Assembly (NCBI RefSeq): GCF_001750105.1 | Contig: NZ_CP014143.1 | Location: 558,001-622,000, forward strand | Length of the DNA stretch: 64,000 bases | Reading direction: 5' to 3' | Origin: Microbulbifer aggregans | GTDB taxonomy: Bacteria > Pseudomonadota > Gammaproteobacteria > Pseudomonadales > Cellvibrionaceae | Shown here: positions 36,590 through 44,643 of the stretch, piece by piece | Layout: each line of letters begins with the position of its first letter | Numbering within the stretch: the stretch's first letter is position 1 | Position numbers and translations under genes: made by a program | The notes under the pieces: model-generated | The model's database searches: none | Seen by the model: only the letters and a program-made list of their open reading frames with translations | What the model was told of the DNA's origin: nothing

Positions 36590-37051
36590 GTGAAGCCATT
36601 GCTCGGCGGCTGCGCCTGCGGTCAAGTGCGGTATCAGTGTTCGGAAAACCCCCTGGTCCAGTTTATCTGTCACTGCCGTGATTGCCAGCACAGCAGTGGC
36701 AGCGCATTTATGGCGTTTGTCTTCGTGCCCCGGGACAGGCTTACCTACCTCTCCGGCGACTTGCATTATTACGATGTCGAAGCGAACAGCGGCCGTGCGT
36801 TACGACGACAGTTCTGCAGGGCGTGCGGGTCACCCATATCGGCATACTGGCCGGGCGCGCCGATGGTGGAGCTGCTGACCGTGGCCAGCCTCGACGACCA
36901 GAGCATCTTCTCCCCGACCCACGAACTGTGGATGTCCCGTGCCGAAAGCTGGCATCCCGTGCACCCAGGTACCACCAAGTTGCCGGAAGGGCCCGACGAG
37001 GAACTGGTGCGCGGGCCCGTGCGCGCTTACTTCGCCGCACGCGAGAGCTGA
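36590..37051 (+). CDS. GFA family protein
   Basis: A 153-residue zinc-binding protein of the GFA (glutathione-dependent formaldehyde-activating-like) family. Zinc cysteines are visible: GCACGQVRY, CHCRDCQHSSG and FCRACG. GTG 36590 is preceded by GGGGAGGTAGATA. Despite the family name, most members have no proven activity with formaldehyde. No operon partner is evident. Confidence 0.9.
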   Translation: MKPLLGGCACGQVRYQCSENPLVQFICHCRDCQHSSGSAFMAFVFVPRDRLTYLSGDLHYYDVEANSGRALRRQFCRACGSPISAYWPGAPMVELLTVASLDDQSIFSPTHELWMSRAESWHPVHPGTTKLPEGPDEELVRGPVRAYFAARES

Positions 37052-37093
37052 TATAGCCGACGCTGACGAAACTCGTGAGGTTTAAAGTGAACG

Positions 37094-37576
37094 GTGAATA
37101 AAGAAATGACTTCTACTGACTTTCTGGGTGCCGCCAACCCGCGGCTAGTGCTGTACCTGCCTCACCGCCCGAATAACTTGGCAGATCTCGTAGAGGCCCC
37201 CAGCAGCCAGGCACTGATCGCGGCCAATTCCAACCACTGGCGCAAGATTGTCACCCTGCTGGCCAAGGTCGCGAGCCCGGTTGCCGACGACTGGCGTACA
37301 TTCAGGGATGAATCCCTTTTCCAACAGACCGCACTCTACTTTGCCCCCGGACTTACCAACACCGCGGACTGGCACTGGATCGGCGGCAAGGACAACCTGC
37401 AGCGCTTTGGCAACCTGGATGATGGTGCCCACCCGCTGGTCGATTGCCCCAGTGTTTGCATCGATCCAGACAAGAAACTGTTACTGACGCCTTACCCGGA
37501 CTACCGTCAGCTGAGCAATGATGTGGTAAATCATATCCGCACGGCACTCGACCAATACGGATTTTATCCTCGCTGA
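37094..37576 (+). CDS. Conserved-looking hypothetical protein
   Basis: A 160-residue protein (from ATG 37106, 156) with an aromatic-rich, acidic composition: LVLYLPHRPNNLADLV, NHWRKIVTLLAKVA, YFAPGLTNTADWHWIGGKDNL, VCIDPDKKLLLTPYPDYRQLSNDVVNHI. No signal peptide or membrane span. It may belong to an uncharacterised family found in marine gammaproteobacteria (possibly DUF6942), but I do not recognise it with certainty. It lies 43 bases after the GFA gene and could share its transcript. Confidence 0.7.
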   Translation: MNKEMTSTDFLGAANPRLVLYLPHRPNNLADLVEAPSSQALIAANSNHWRKIVTLLAKVASPVADDWRTFRDESLFQQTALYFAPGLTNTADWHWIGGKDNLQRFGNLDDGAHPLVDCPSVCIDPDKKLLLTPYPDYRQLSNDVVNHIRTALDQYGFYPR

Positions 37577-37614
37577 AAAGCGTCATCGATACGATCTGCT
37601 TCTACAGCCGCCCT

Positions 37615-38031
37615 CTACCTGAACATCAGTTCCGGATTCACCATCGACTTCATCTCCAGTACGTTGCCGTTGGGGTCTTTGATGAAAAAGGTTTCCTGTT
37701 CGTATTCATCGCCCACGAAACGCCGATAGGGTTTGTCGAGATACTCGAGGCCGGCAGCCTCAATGCGCTGCTTCAGTGCCTGCAGCTCTTCATCCGGCAG
37801 GTGAATCCCAAAATGAGGGACTGCTACCGCGCCCATATCCACCTCGTGGCGCACATTTGGCAGCTGCTCTTCACTCTGGTGCAAGGTCAGCTCATTGCCC
37901 CAGAAGTCGATATCCACCCAGCGCCCCGGCTCACCGTTGCCGGTTTTACAGCCCAGAATATCGCAATAGAACGTCTTGGCTTTTTCCAGATCCCCGGCGG
38001 GTATCGCGAGGTGCAGGCATTTGGATTTCAT
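37615..38031 (-). CDS. VOC (glyoxalase/bleomycin-resistance) family protein
   Basis: A 138-residue protein with the paired beta-alpha-beta-beta-beta fold of the vicinal oxygen chelate family: CLHLAIPAGDLEKAKTFYCDILGC at the start, then PHFGIHLPDEELQALKQRIEAAG and TFFIKDPNGNVLEMKSM. His and Glu metal-ligand positions are plausible. Activity could be lyase, dioxygenase or antibiotic binding; the sequence does not decide. Confidence 0.88.
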   Translation of the reverse strand: MKSKCLHLAIPAGDLEKAKTFYCDILGCKTGNGEPGRWVDIDFWGNELTLHQSEEQLPNVRHEVDMGAVAVPHFGIHLPDEELQALKQRIEAAGLEYLDKPYRRFVGDEYEQETFFIKDPNGNVLEMKSMVNPELMFR

Positions 38032-38179
38032 AGGTGCTCCATTGATTTATTATTCTTGAAGTCGTTCTGACCCCGACAAGCCTTGACGCTATATTCATTG
38101 ACAATAGATAGAGCGATTCCGGTAGAGAACGTAGCAAAATATCGCCACTCGCCCAACCGCTTATTCTTCGAGGAATAGG

Positions 38180-39385
38180 GTGCCAAAACCAGTTCGCCTG
38201 AAACGATCGCTCTCGCTTGCCGTTATCAGCTTCTATGGCATCGGCACAATTATCGGTGCCGGGATCTACGTACTGATCGGCAAGGTGGGAGCGGTTGCGG
38301 GCCATGCCTTACCCAATGCCTTCCTGCTGGCAGGCATGATTGCTGCATTGACTGCCCTCTCCTACGCAGAACTATCCTCGCGATTCCCGATCAGCGCCGG
38401 CTCCGCGGCCTATATCTGGAAGGCATGGGGGCTTCGCTGGCCGGCACAGCTGGTCGGGATCCTGGTAGCGCTTACAGGCATTGTTTCGGCAGCCACCATT
38501 GCCAATGGCTTCACCGGCTATCTAAGCCTGTTTGTCGAAATTCCGGATTTTCTCGCTATCACACTGTTGGTTGCGCTGCTGACAGTGATTGCCCTGTGGG
38601 GCATCAACGAGTCCGCCCTGACGGTGACACTGGTAACGCTGATTGAAGTCGGCGGTTTGCTGTTTGTGATTGCGGTCAGTCGCGGGGCTCCCGCTGCCAA
38701 TGAGTGGGAGCAGATTTTTGCACCGCCGGAATGGAACGCCCTCCCGTCGCTGGTCGTCGGCAGCTTTCTGGCTTTCTATGCCTTTATCGGTTTTGAGGAC
38801 ATGGTCAACACCGCGGAGGAGGTAAAGAATCCGCGCCAATCCCTACCGCGAGCGATCCTCATTGCGATCACCGTCTCCACCGTTCTCTACATGAGTGTGG
38901 CCGCACTGGCGGTGCGCACACTGCCTGTACAGGAACTGGCACACAGTGAAGCGCCACTGGCCAGCATGGTGGTCAATGCCGGGCAGTCTCCGGTGTTTAT
39001 CGGCGTGATCAGCCTGTTTGCGGTGGTGAATGGAGCTCTGGTGCAGATCATCATGGCCTCACGCTTGCTGTATGGCATGGCCATAAAGGAGATGGCGCCG
39101 CAAGTCTTTGCGCGAGTCAACATCAGAACCCAGACACCGGTACTCGCCACACTACTGATCGGAGCCATGATCCTGGTTTTTGCCTTATGGCTGCCGCTCA
39201 CCACGCTGGCCAAAATTACCAGTTTTATCATGCTGCTGATTTTCTGCCTGGTGAATGCGGCCCTGCTGACCATCAAGCATCGTCGGGAGGCTGTCGCGCA
39301 CAATGTGATCAGTTACCCGGCCTGGATACCGGCGGCGGGCTTGTTGACCTGTCTGGCACTGATGGGGTTCGCGCTGGCCGGCTGA
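38180..39385 (+). CDS. APC family amino-acid/polyamine permease
   Basis: A 401-residue inner-membrane transporter with about eleven or twelve hydrophobic segments. The N-terminal glycine-rich ISFYGIGTIIGAGIYVLIGKVG is the APC substrate-binding motif of TM1, and FEDMVNTAEEVKNPRQSLPRAI is the conserved TM6-TM7 loop. The GTG start is at 38180. It is slightly shorter than typical family members. Substrate unknown. It is convergent with the GST gene, only 17 bases apart. Confidence 0.9.
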   Translation: MPKPVRLKRSLSLAVISFYGIGTIIGAGIYVLIGKVGAVAGHALPNAFLLAGMIAALTALSYAELSSRFPISAGSAAYIWKAWGLRWPAQLVGILVALTGIVSAATIANGFTGYLSLFVEIPDFLAITLLVALLTVIALWGINESALTVTLVTLIEVGGLLFVIAVSRGAPAANEWEQIFAPPEWNALPSLVVGSFLAFYAFIGFEDMVNTAEEVKNPRQSLPRAILIAITVSTVLYMSVAALAVRTLPVQELAHSEAPLASMVVNAGQSPVFIGVISLFAVVNGALVQIIMASRLLYGMAIKEMAPQVFARVNIRTQTPVLATLLIGAMILVFALWLPLTTLAKITSFIMLLIFCLVNAALLTIKHRREAVAHNVISYPAWIPAAGLLTCLALMGFALAG

Positions 39386-39402
39386 TGATCTGTATGAACC
39401 AG

Positions 39403-40092
39403 CTATCCGATCATCTTGCGCAGCGAACGTTCGATCTGCCCACCGCAATAGCCCCTGCCGTACTCTTCGCGTTGCTTGATCAGGAAGCTCTTAATTGCGG
39501 GACGAGCCTCGATTCGCTGGCAAAGCTCGGCAATATGCGGCGCAGTCTGCTGCAGGTCATCTTCGAACTCAGGAAATGAATACACCAGTGTGCCGAACAG
39601 GGCAGTGGTGGCAATATCTGCTACCGATATTTGGCTGCCAAGTAGGTATCCCTCTCCCCCCTTCAGGCCATGGTCCAGGCCGGTTTTCTCGAAGATCTGC
39701 ATCCACTGGGGTAGGCGGCTGTGGCGAAAGCTTTCCCAGTCGTTTTTCTGCCACATCACCTGGCCATTCCAGTTGGTGATTTCCACCAGTATGTCGTTGC
39801 AGTCCAGGATCGTTTTCAGAGCCAGCGTATGTGTTTCAGCGCGCTTGGGCAGGTAATCGTACTCTCGGCCAAGGTGCATGAGGCAGGCGGGCATCTGGGC
39901 GTAATAAGTTTTGCTCTTGCACTCATAGAGGTAGGGCGGGGCCATACTGGGGTTGTGAAGCTTGAGGCTGCGGTCCGGGTAGATTTCCGTGGCCTCGTGT
40001 CGCTCGTACTGTGCGCCCGCCTCTTCCAGCATCAACTGGATAAAGTTGCCACGAAAAGGTAAGTCCCAGTAGTACAATTTGTAATCCAGCAT
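39403..40092 (-). CDS. Glutathione S-transferase family protein
   Basis: A 229-residue cytosolic protein: thioredoxin-fold N-terminal domain (LYYWDLPFRGNFIQLMLEEAGAQYE), then an all-helical C-terminal domain with GSQISVADIATTALFG. The position normally filled by the catalytic Tyr/Ser is not obvious, so a GST-like fold with unknown activity is safer than a specific class. Confidence 0.85.
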   Translation of the reverse strand: MLDYKLYYWDLPFRGNFIQLMLEEAGAQYERHEATEIYPDRSLKLHNPSMAPPYLYECKSKTYYAQMPACLMHLGREYDYLPKRAETHTLALKTILDCNDILVEITNWNGQVMWQKNDWESFRHSRLPQWMQIFEKTGLDHGLKGGEGYLLGSQISVADIATTALFGTLVYSFPEFEDDLQQTAPHIAELCQRIEARPAIKSFLIKQREEYGRGYCGGQIERSLRKMIG

Positions 40093-40411
40093 GATCGTCG
40101 CGCGGGCACCCTCGATAGGCGGTATGGGAAAGGCCAGTCCGGCGCTTTCACCTTACACCAGACTGAAGTCGAAGCTTAGCAAACCCCGTGGTCAGGATGC
40201 GCTCCCGGAATAAACTCTCTCTTTAAATCAGGCAGGCTGAATAAAACGCCAACTTTTTGATGAAGCCGCTCTTTGGCGCTTTACTGACTCGCCCGGCTTG
40301 GCCTGCATGTCTATATTGGTGCCTTGCTAACCAGTATGCGCTTGGAGTGCTTGCTCGGCATCAAGCGTGCTTTGTAGTACCACAGCCCCGCAAATAATAA
40401 GGAGATTGAGC
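40093..40411. other. 319-base gene-free region
   Basis: Lies between the divergent GST and DUF4242 genes and must hold promoters for both. I saw no ORF with gene features, no repeat and no clear operator. Confidence 0.6.
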
Positions 40412-40684
40412 ATGCCCAAGTTTGTGATTGAAAGAGAAATTCCCGGTGCAGGTAACCTGACGGCGGAGGACCTTAAGGGTATCTCGCAGAAATCCTGCGG
40501 CGTACTGCAGGAGCTGGGACCGTCTGTACAATGGGTACAGAGTTTCGTTACCGAGAACAAGGTTTACTGCCTTTACATTGCCCCCGACAAGGAAGCCGTC
40601 CTCAAGCATGCCGAACTGGGCGGCTTCCCGGCGAATGTGGTCTCGGAGGTAACCAGCGTAATCGACCCGGTGACTGCAGAGTAG
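40412..40684 (+). CDS. DUF4242 / SCO4226-type small protein
   Basis: A 90-residue protein with a ferredoxin-like fold signature (MPKFVIEREIPGAGNLTAEDL, then VQWVQSFVTENKVYCLYIAPD). It resembles the SCO4226/DUF4242 family, of which one member binds nickel. AAGGAGATTGAG lies before the ATG. No partner gene is adjacent. The role is unknown. Confidence 0.82.
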   Translation: MPKFVIEREIPGAGNLTAEDLKGISQKSCGVLQELGPSVQWVQSFVTENKVYCLYIAPDKEAVLKHAELGGFPANVVSEVTSVIDPVTAE

Positions 40685-40807
40685 TAGCGCAGTGCTGAGC
40701 TGGAGCCCACCAGTTTCTCGGCAGGCTCTGGCATCCCTCCCCAGTCTGCACCCGTCCCGCCTTTTCCATACCGCCAGTACGTCTCGGCAACCTGGGTGCA
40801 CAATATA

Positions 40808-40834
40808 TAGACAACCGGCTGTTTTACCTATAAA
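40808..40834 (+). promoter_or_regulatory. Candidate promoter for the cold-shock gene
   Basis: TATAAA (40829-40834) with TAGACA 15 bases upstream. The transcript would have a leader of about 155 bases, similar in length to the regulated leader of cspA in E. coli. The spacing is short, so this is tentative. The rest of 40685-40995 has no gene. Confidence 0.35.
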
Positions 40835-40995
40835 GTGGGCACCTGCTAGAAAGAAAGCCTTTTATTTACGATCTACATTACGCCGGATTACTTGTAAGAC
40901 CCGTCCTGCAGTTTCTAAGTTTCAGTCTGAATTTCCAAGCAACACCCCGCCTCTCGTAGGCATAAGACTTTTATTTCAGTTTCAGGATTTTATTC

Positions 40996-41205
40996 ATGTC
41001 TAATACAGTGACAGGAACCGTAAAGTGGTTCGACGAATCTAAAGGCTTCGGTTTTATCGCGCAGCAGTCCGGCCCGGACGTATTCGCACACTTCAGCGAA
41101 ATTGTAAGCTCTGGCTTTAAGACTCTGGCCGAAGGCCAGAACGTTGAGTTTACTGTGACTCAAGGTAAAAAGGGCCCTCAGGCTTCTAATATCGTAGTGG
41201 TGTAA
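40996..41205 (+). CDS. CspA family cold-shock protein
   Basis: A 69-residue single OB-fold RNA chaperone. Both RNA-binding motifs are intact: RNP1 KGFGFIAQ and RNP2 VFAHFSEI. It begins [20 protein letters not shown], typical of constitutive or cold-inducible Csp proteins. It has a long leader and its own strong terminator, so it is likely monocistronic. Confidence 0.95.
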   Translation: MSNTVTGTVKWFDESKGFGFIAQQSGPDVFAHFSEIVSSGFKTLAEGQNVEFTVTQGKKGPQASNIVVV

Positions 41206-41220
41206 GCCCCTACGATTCTT

Positions 41221-41253
41221 AAAAAGGCAGGCCCACAGGGCCTGCCTTTTTTT
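41221..41253 (+). terminator. Terminator of the cold-shock gene
   Basis: GGCAGGCCC/GGGCCTGCC stem with ACA loop, A-tract before and seven T after (41226-41253). Confidence 0.93.
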
Positions 41254-41682
41254 ATTGTTGAGTGCCGTAAAACTGGCGCCACCGCATTTGTGGTATCCGA
41301 CCACTTCTCACCAGACGTCGCCCCCCGCACAGCCCGCTCAGCTCCGCTGATTCCCGGGTCTCCAGTGCAAATCCCCTCCCCTTTTTACCCACATCCACTG
41401 ACCTCCTCTCAACTGGTCTGCAATGGGAATGCCGTAGATTAACGTTCTGCAGGCAGGGTGTTTATTCGACTTCTGAAGCACAAAATTCCCAAGCTCCCAA
41501 CCTCGTTGGCACATCGCTGTTCAGACCGCGCTCATCGCCGCTAGTCAGTGGAAATAAAGTGGAAAAAAAGTCACCAATCCGGTAAATTCCGCGCTCACTT
41601 TTTAACCAGCCGCAGGTTTACCCAGCCTGTAGCCCCCGCGGGGCCTGCCCTGCGACCCCATTTGCTGTCACTGAGGTACCCC
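41254..41682 (+). other. Gene-free leader of the purine operon
   Basis: About 430 bases between the csp terminator and the Tsx-like start. It carries no supported ORF. An open frame runs into the Tsx-like gene from 41548 but shows no signal-peptide or family features before 41683. I searched by eye for a purine riboswitch and a PurR operator and saw neither clearly. Confidence 0.5.
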
Positions 41683-42468
41683 GTGAACCTGCCCAAGACT
41701 CTGCTTTTTGTGGCCGCTGGCCTGGCATCCCTGACCGCCCGCGCTGAGATGCTGTGGAATGACAACAGCCTGAGCCTGCTCCATGGGGACGACTACAAGG
41801 TCCATTACAGCCTGGATACCGATGATTCCAGCCGCACCGTGATGACCTATGAGCACGTCAGTGGCCACAACTGGGGTGACCTGTTCATGTTCGCCGACTA
41901 CCTGACCTCTGATGCAGGTTCCGACGAGTTGTACACAGAAGTCTCCCCGCGTCTGAGCTTTGGGAAACTGAGCGGTCGCGACCTGTCTTTTGGGCCGGTC
42001 AAAGACGTGCTGGCTGCAGGAACCCTCGAGATCGGTAACTTCGACGACCCGGACAACCTGACAGCCACCGGCCCCCATTTCATGAACAAGCTGGCGGGCG
42101 TCGGTTTTGACCTCGCGGTTCCGGGCTTCAGCTTCTTCCAGGCCAACGTCTACCATCGTGACAACGACGACAAGGCCGACAATGAACAGCTAACCCTGGC
42201 CTGGGGGCTGCCCTTCGTCCTCGGTGGTGAGAGCTTCCTCTACGACGGTTTCCTCGACTGGGCCAGTGCTTCAGCCGATGCACACCCGAGCCTGAACTTC
42301 ACTTCCCAGCTGAAGTGGGATCTCGGTGCCCGCTGGGGCCAGCCGAAGGCGCTGTATGCCGGTCTTGAATACGTGCACTGGAACGACAAATTCGGCATCA
42401 AGGACGGTACCTTTGGTATCGATTCCAATGAGCGCAACGTGAACCTGCTGGTCAAGTACCACTTCTGA
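41683..42468 (+). CDS. Tsx-like nucleoside-specific outer-membrane channel
   Basis: A 261-residue beta-barrel protein with signal peptide MNLPKTLLFVAAGLASLTARA. Mature part shows alternating strands ending in aromatic residues (VNLLVKYHF at the C-terminus), typical of Tsx-type nucleoside channels: WNDNSLSLLHGDDY, GHNWGDLFMFADYL, GARWGQPKALYAGLEYVHWNDK. GTG 41683 follows CTGAGGTACC. It lies 28 bases before an NCS2 purine permease, supporting purine/nucleoside uptake through the outer membrane. Confidence 0.85.
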   Translation: MNLPKTLLFVAAGLASLTARAEMLWNDNSLSLLHGDDYKVHYSLDTDDSSRTVMTYEHVSGHNWGDLFMFADYLTSDAGSDELYTEVSPRLSFGKLSGRDLSFGPVKDVLAAGTLEIGNFDDPDNLTATGPHFMNKLAGVGFDLAVPGFSFFQANVYHRDNDDKADNEQLTLAWGLPFVLGGESFLYDGFLDWASASADAHPSLNFTSQLKWDLGARWGQPKALYAGLEYVHWNDKFGIKDGTFGIDSNERNVNLLVKYHF

Positions 42469-42496
42469 TCTCCGCTTACTGCAACTGGGCAAGACT

Positions 42497-43840
42497 ATGA
42501 CTGACATCCGCACTCAGGCAGCAGCCAGCTCCTCCGTTACGCAGCCGTCCCTGCTGGAGCGCCTTTTCAAGCTGTCAGAACGGGAAACGACCGTTCGCCG
42601 GGAAGTGATCGCCGGTGTGACCACCTTCCTGACCATGGCCTATATCATCTTCGTGAACCCGAACATCATGGCTGCGGCCGGGATGGACAAGGGTGCAGTA
42701 TTCACCGCCACCTGCCTGGCGGCGACGATCGGCTGCCTGATCATGGGGCTCTATGCGAACTATCCTTTCGCACTGGCACCGGGTATGGGCCTGAACGCCT
42801 TCTTCAGCTTTGTGGTCGTGGGCGAGATGGGATACAGCTGGCAGGTAGCCCTGGGCGCGGTGTTTATTTCCGGCGTGGTGTTCCTGCTACTCAGTATCTT
42901 CAAAGTGCGCCAATGGATTATCGACAGTATTCCCATGTCGCTGCGGCAGGCACTGGCGGCGGGTGTGGGCCTGTTCCTGGCCATTATCGCCCTGAAAAGT
43001 GCCGGCATCGTGACCGCCAGCCCCGCCACCCTGGTGACCCTGGGTGACCTCACTTCCAGCGATGCCATCCTCGCTGCACTGGGCTTCTTCGTGATCTCAG
43101 CACTGGCCTACCGGCGTATGCTGGGTGCGGTCATGATCGGGATTCTCGTTGTGACCGTGATTGCCCTGGCAATGGGCAAGGTAGAATATGCGGGCATCCT
43201 GTCTGCACCGCCGAGCATGGCCCCGACCTTCCTGCAGCTGGATATTGCCGGCGCCTTTGAAGTGGGCATGATCAGCGTGATCTTCGCCTTCCTGTTCGTG
43301 GACCTGTTTGACACGGCCGGTACCCTGCTGAGTACTGCCGACCGCGCCAAACTGCTGGATGAGAAAGGCCAGCTGCCGGGCATGGGCAAAGCGCTGATGG
43401 CCGACAGCTCCGCCTCTGCGGTGGGTTCTCTGCTGGGCTCCTCCACTACCACTACTTATGTAGAGAGCACCGCGGGTGTTGCCGCCGGTGGCCGCACCGG
43501 CCTCACCGCCGTCGTGTGTGCCGGCCTGTTTCTGCTCGCCCTGTTCTTCTCACCGCTGGTGGGTATGGTTCCCGCCTATGCGACCGCCGGTGCACTGCTC
43601 TATGTCGCGGTACTGATGACCTCCGGCCTGTCGTCCATCGACTGGGACGACATCACCGAAGCGGCACCTGCGGTGGTGGCTGCGGTGATGATGCCGCTGT
43701 CCTTTTCCATCGCCAACGGTATTGCGCTGGGCTTTATCGCCTATGCCGTAATCAAGACCCTGAGCGGGCGCAGCAAAGATGTCAGTATCAGCGTTTACCT
43801 GCTGGCTGCACTCTTCATTGCCAAATTCATGTTTTTCTGA
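42497..43840 (+). CDS. NCS2 family purine permease (GhxP/AdeP-like)
   Basis: A 447-residue inner-membrane transporter with about 13 spans. Features: TFLTMAYIIFVNPNIM, CLIMGLYANYPFALAPGMGLNAFF, FLFVDLFDTAGTLLS, SSTTTTYVESTAGVAAGGRTG, all typical of the AzgA-like NCS2 subgroup for adenine, guanine and hypoxanthine. The preceding Tsx-like channel and the following phosphoribosyltransferase make a purine salvage operon. Confidence 0.93.
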   Translation: MTDIRTQAAASSSVTQPSLLERLFKLSERETTVRREVIAGVTTFLTMAYIIFVNPNIMAAAGMDKGAVFTATCLAATIGCLIMGLYANYPFALAPGMGLNAFFSFVVVGEMGYSWQVALGAVFISGVVFLLLSIFKVRQWIIDSIPMSLRQALAAGVGLFLAIIALKSAGIVTASPATLVTLGDLTSSDAILAALGFFVISALAYRRMLGAVMIGILVVTVIALAMGKVEYAGILSAPPSMAPTFLQLDIAGAFEVGMISVIFAFLFVDLFDTAGTLLSTADRAKLLDEKGQLPGMGKALMADSSASAVGSLLGSSTTTTYVESTAGVAAGGRTGLTAVVCAGLFLLALFFSPLVGMVPAYATAGALLYVAVLMTSGLSSIDWDDITEAAPAVVAAVMMPLSFSIANGIALGFIAYAVIKTLSGRSKDVSISVYLLAALFIAKFMFF

Positions 43841-43851
43841 GGACTTCCCTG

Positions 43852-44427
43852 ATGAGTGCCAACGTGAACAAGTACTTTATTAGCGCGCAGCAGCTCCTGG
43901 CGGACTCCTATGCGCTGGCAGAGCAAGTCTTCCAGAGCGGCTTTCGCCCCAACTATATCGTCGGCGTCTGGCGTGGCGGTGCACCGGTGGGTATCGCAGT
44001 GCAGGAGCTGCTGCATGTAATGGGCGTGGATGCGGACCATATCGCCATCCGCACCTCTTCCTACAGCGGCATCGGCCAGCGCGACAAACACGTGCGCGTA
44101 CACGGCCTTACCTACCTGATCAAGCGCCTGGAATCCCACGACAACCTGCTGATCGTCGACGATGTGCACGATTCCGGTCTCAGCATCGACCAGACCATCA
44201 GGGACCTGCACAAGGCGTGTAAGAAAAACACCCCGGAAATCCGCGTGGCCACGCCCTACTACAAGCCGGAGAACAACAAGACCGAGCGCGAGCCGCACTA
44301 CTTCCTGCACAAGACCAGCGAGTGGCTGGTCTTCCCGCACGAGATCGATGGCCTGTCCCGTGAGGAAATCCTCACCCACAAGCCCGAGCTGGCGCCCTAT
44401 ATCGACCGGATTGCTACCGCGGTCTGA
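43852..44427 (+). CDS. Purine (hypoxanthine-type) phosphoribosyltransferase
   Basis: A 191-residue phosphoribosyltransferase that would convert imported hypoxanthine/guanine or xanthine to nucleotide with PRPP. The PRPP loop is LLIVDDVHDSGLSIDQT; GVWRGGAPVGIAVQE is the substrate side loop. ATG 43852 follows GAGGACTTCC, 11 bases after the permease gene. It is closer to the gpt/Hpt-like bacterial enzymes than to adenine-specific Apt; exact base specificity is not resolved. Confidence 0.88.
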   Translation: MSANVNKYFISAQQLLADSYALAEQVFQSGFRPNYIVGVWRGGAPVGIAVQELLHVMGVDADHIAIRTSSYSGIGQRDKHVRVHGLTYLIKRLESHDNLLIVDDVHDSGLSIDQTIRDLHKACKKNTPEIRVATPYYKPENNKTEREPHYFLHKTSEWLVFPHEIDGLSREEILTHKPELAPYIDRIATAV

Positions 44428-44643
44428 TCTGTTGCTCCTGCGGGGCGGCGCAATGCCGTCTCGCACTGGCCCACTCCGGCTGTCTTCAAGCGCAACGCGC
44501 TTCGCCTTCCAACAAGCCTGACTGATCAGGTTTATCTCCCCTCAGTTGAGCGCTATCCTTGCGACTTTCAGGAATTGAGAGTGGTCACCCGTCACTGAAT
44601 ACCGGGTGGGCAACTCCAACTGGGACAGGCTCTCAAGGCGCTT

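Noticed and set aside
41254..41682. Possible purine riboswitch or PurR box before the purine operon.
   Set aside because: No conserved three-way-junction core or PurR palindrome is visible by eye.
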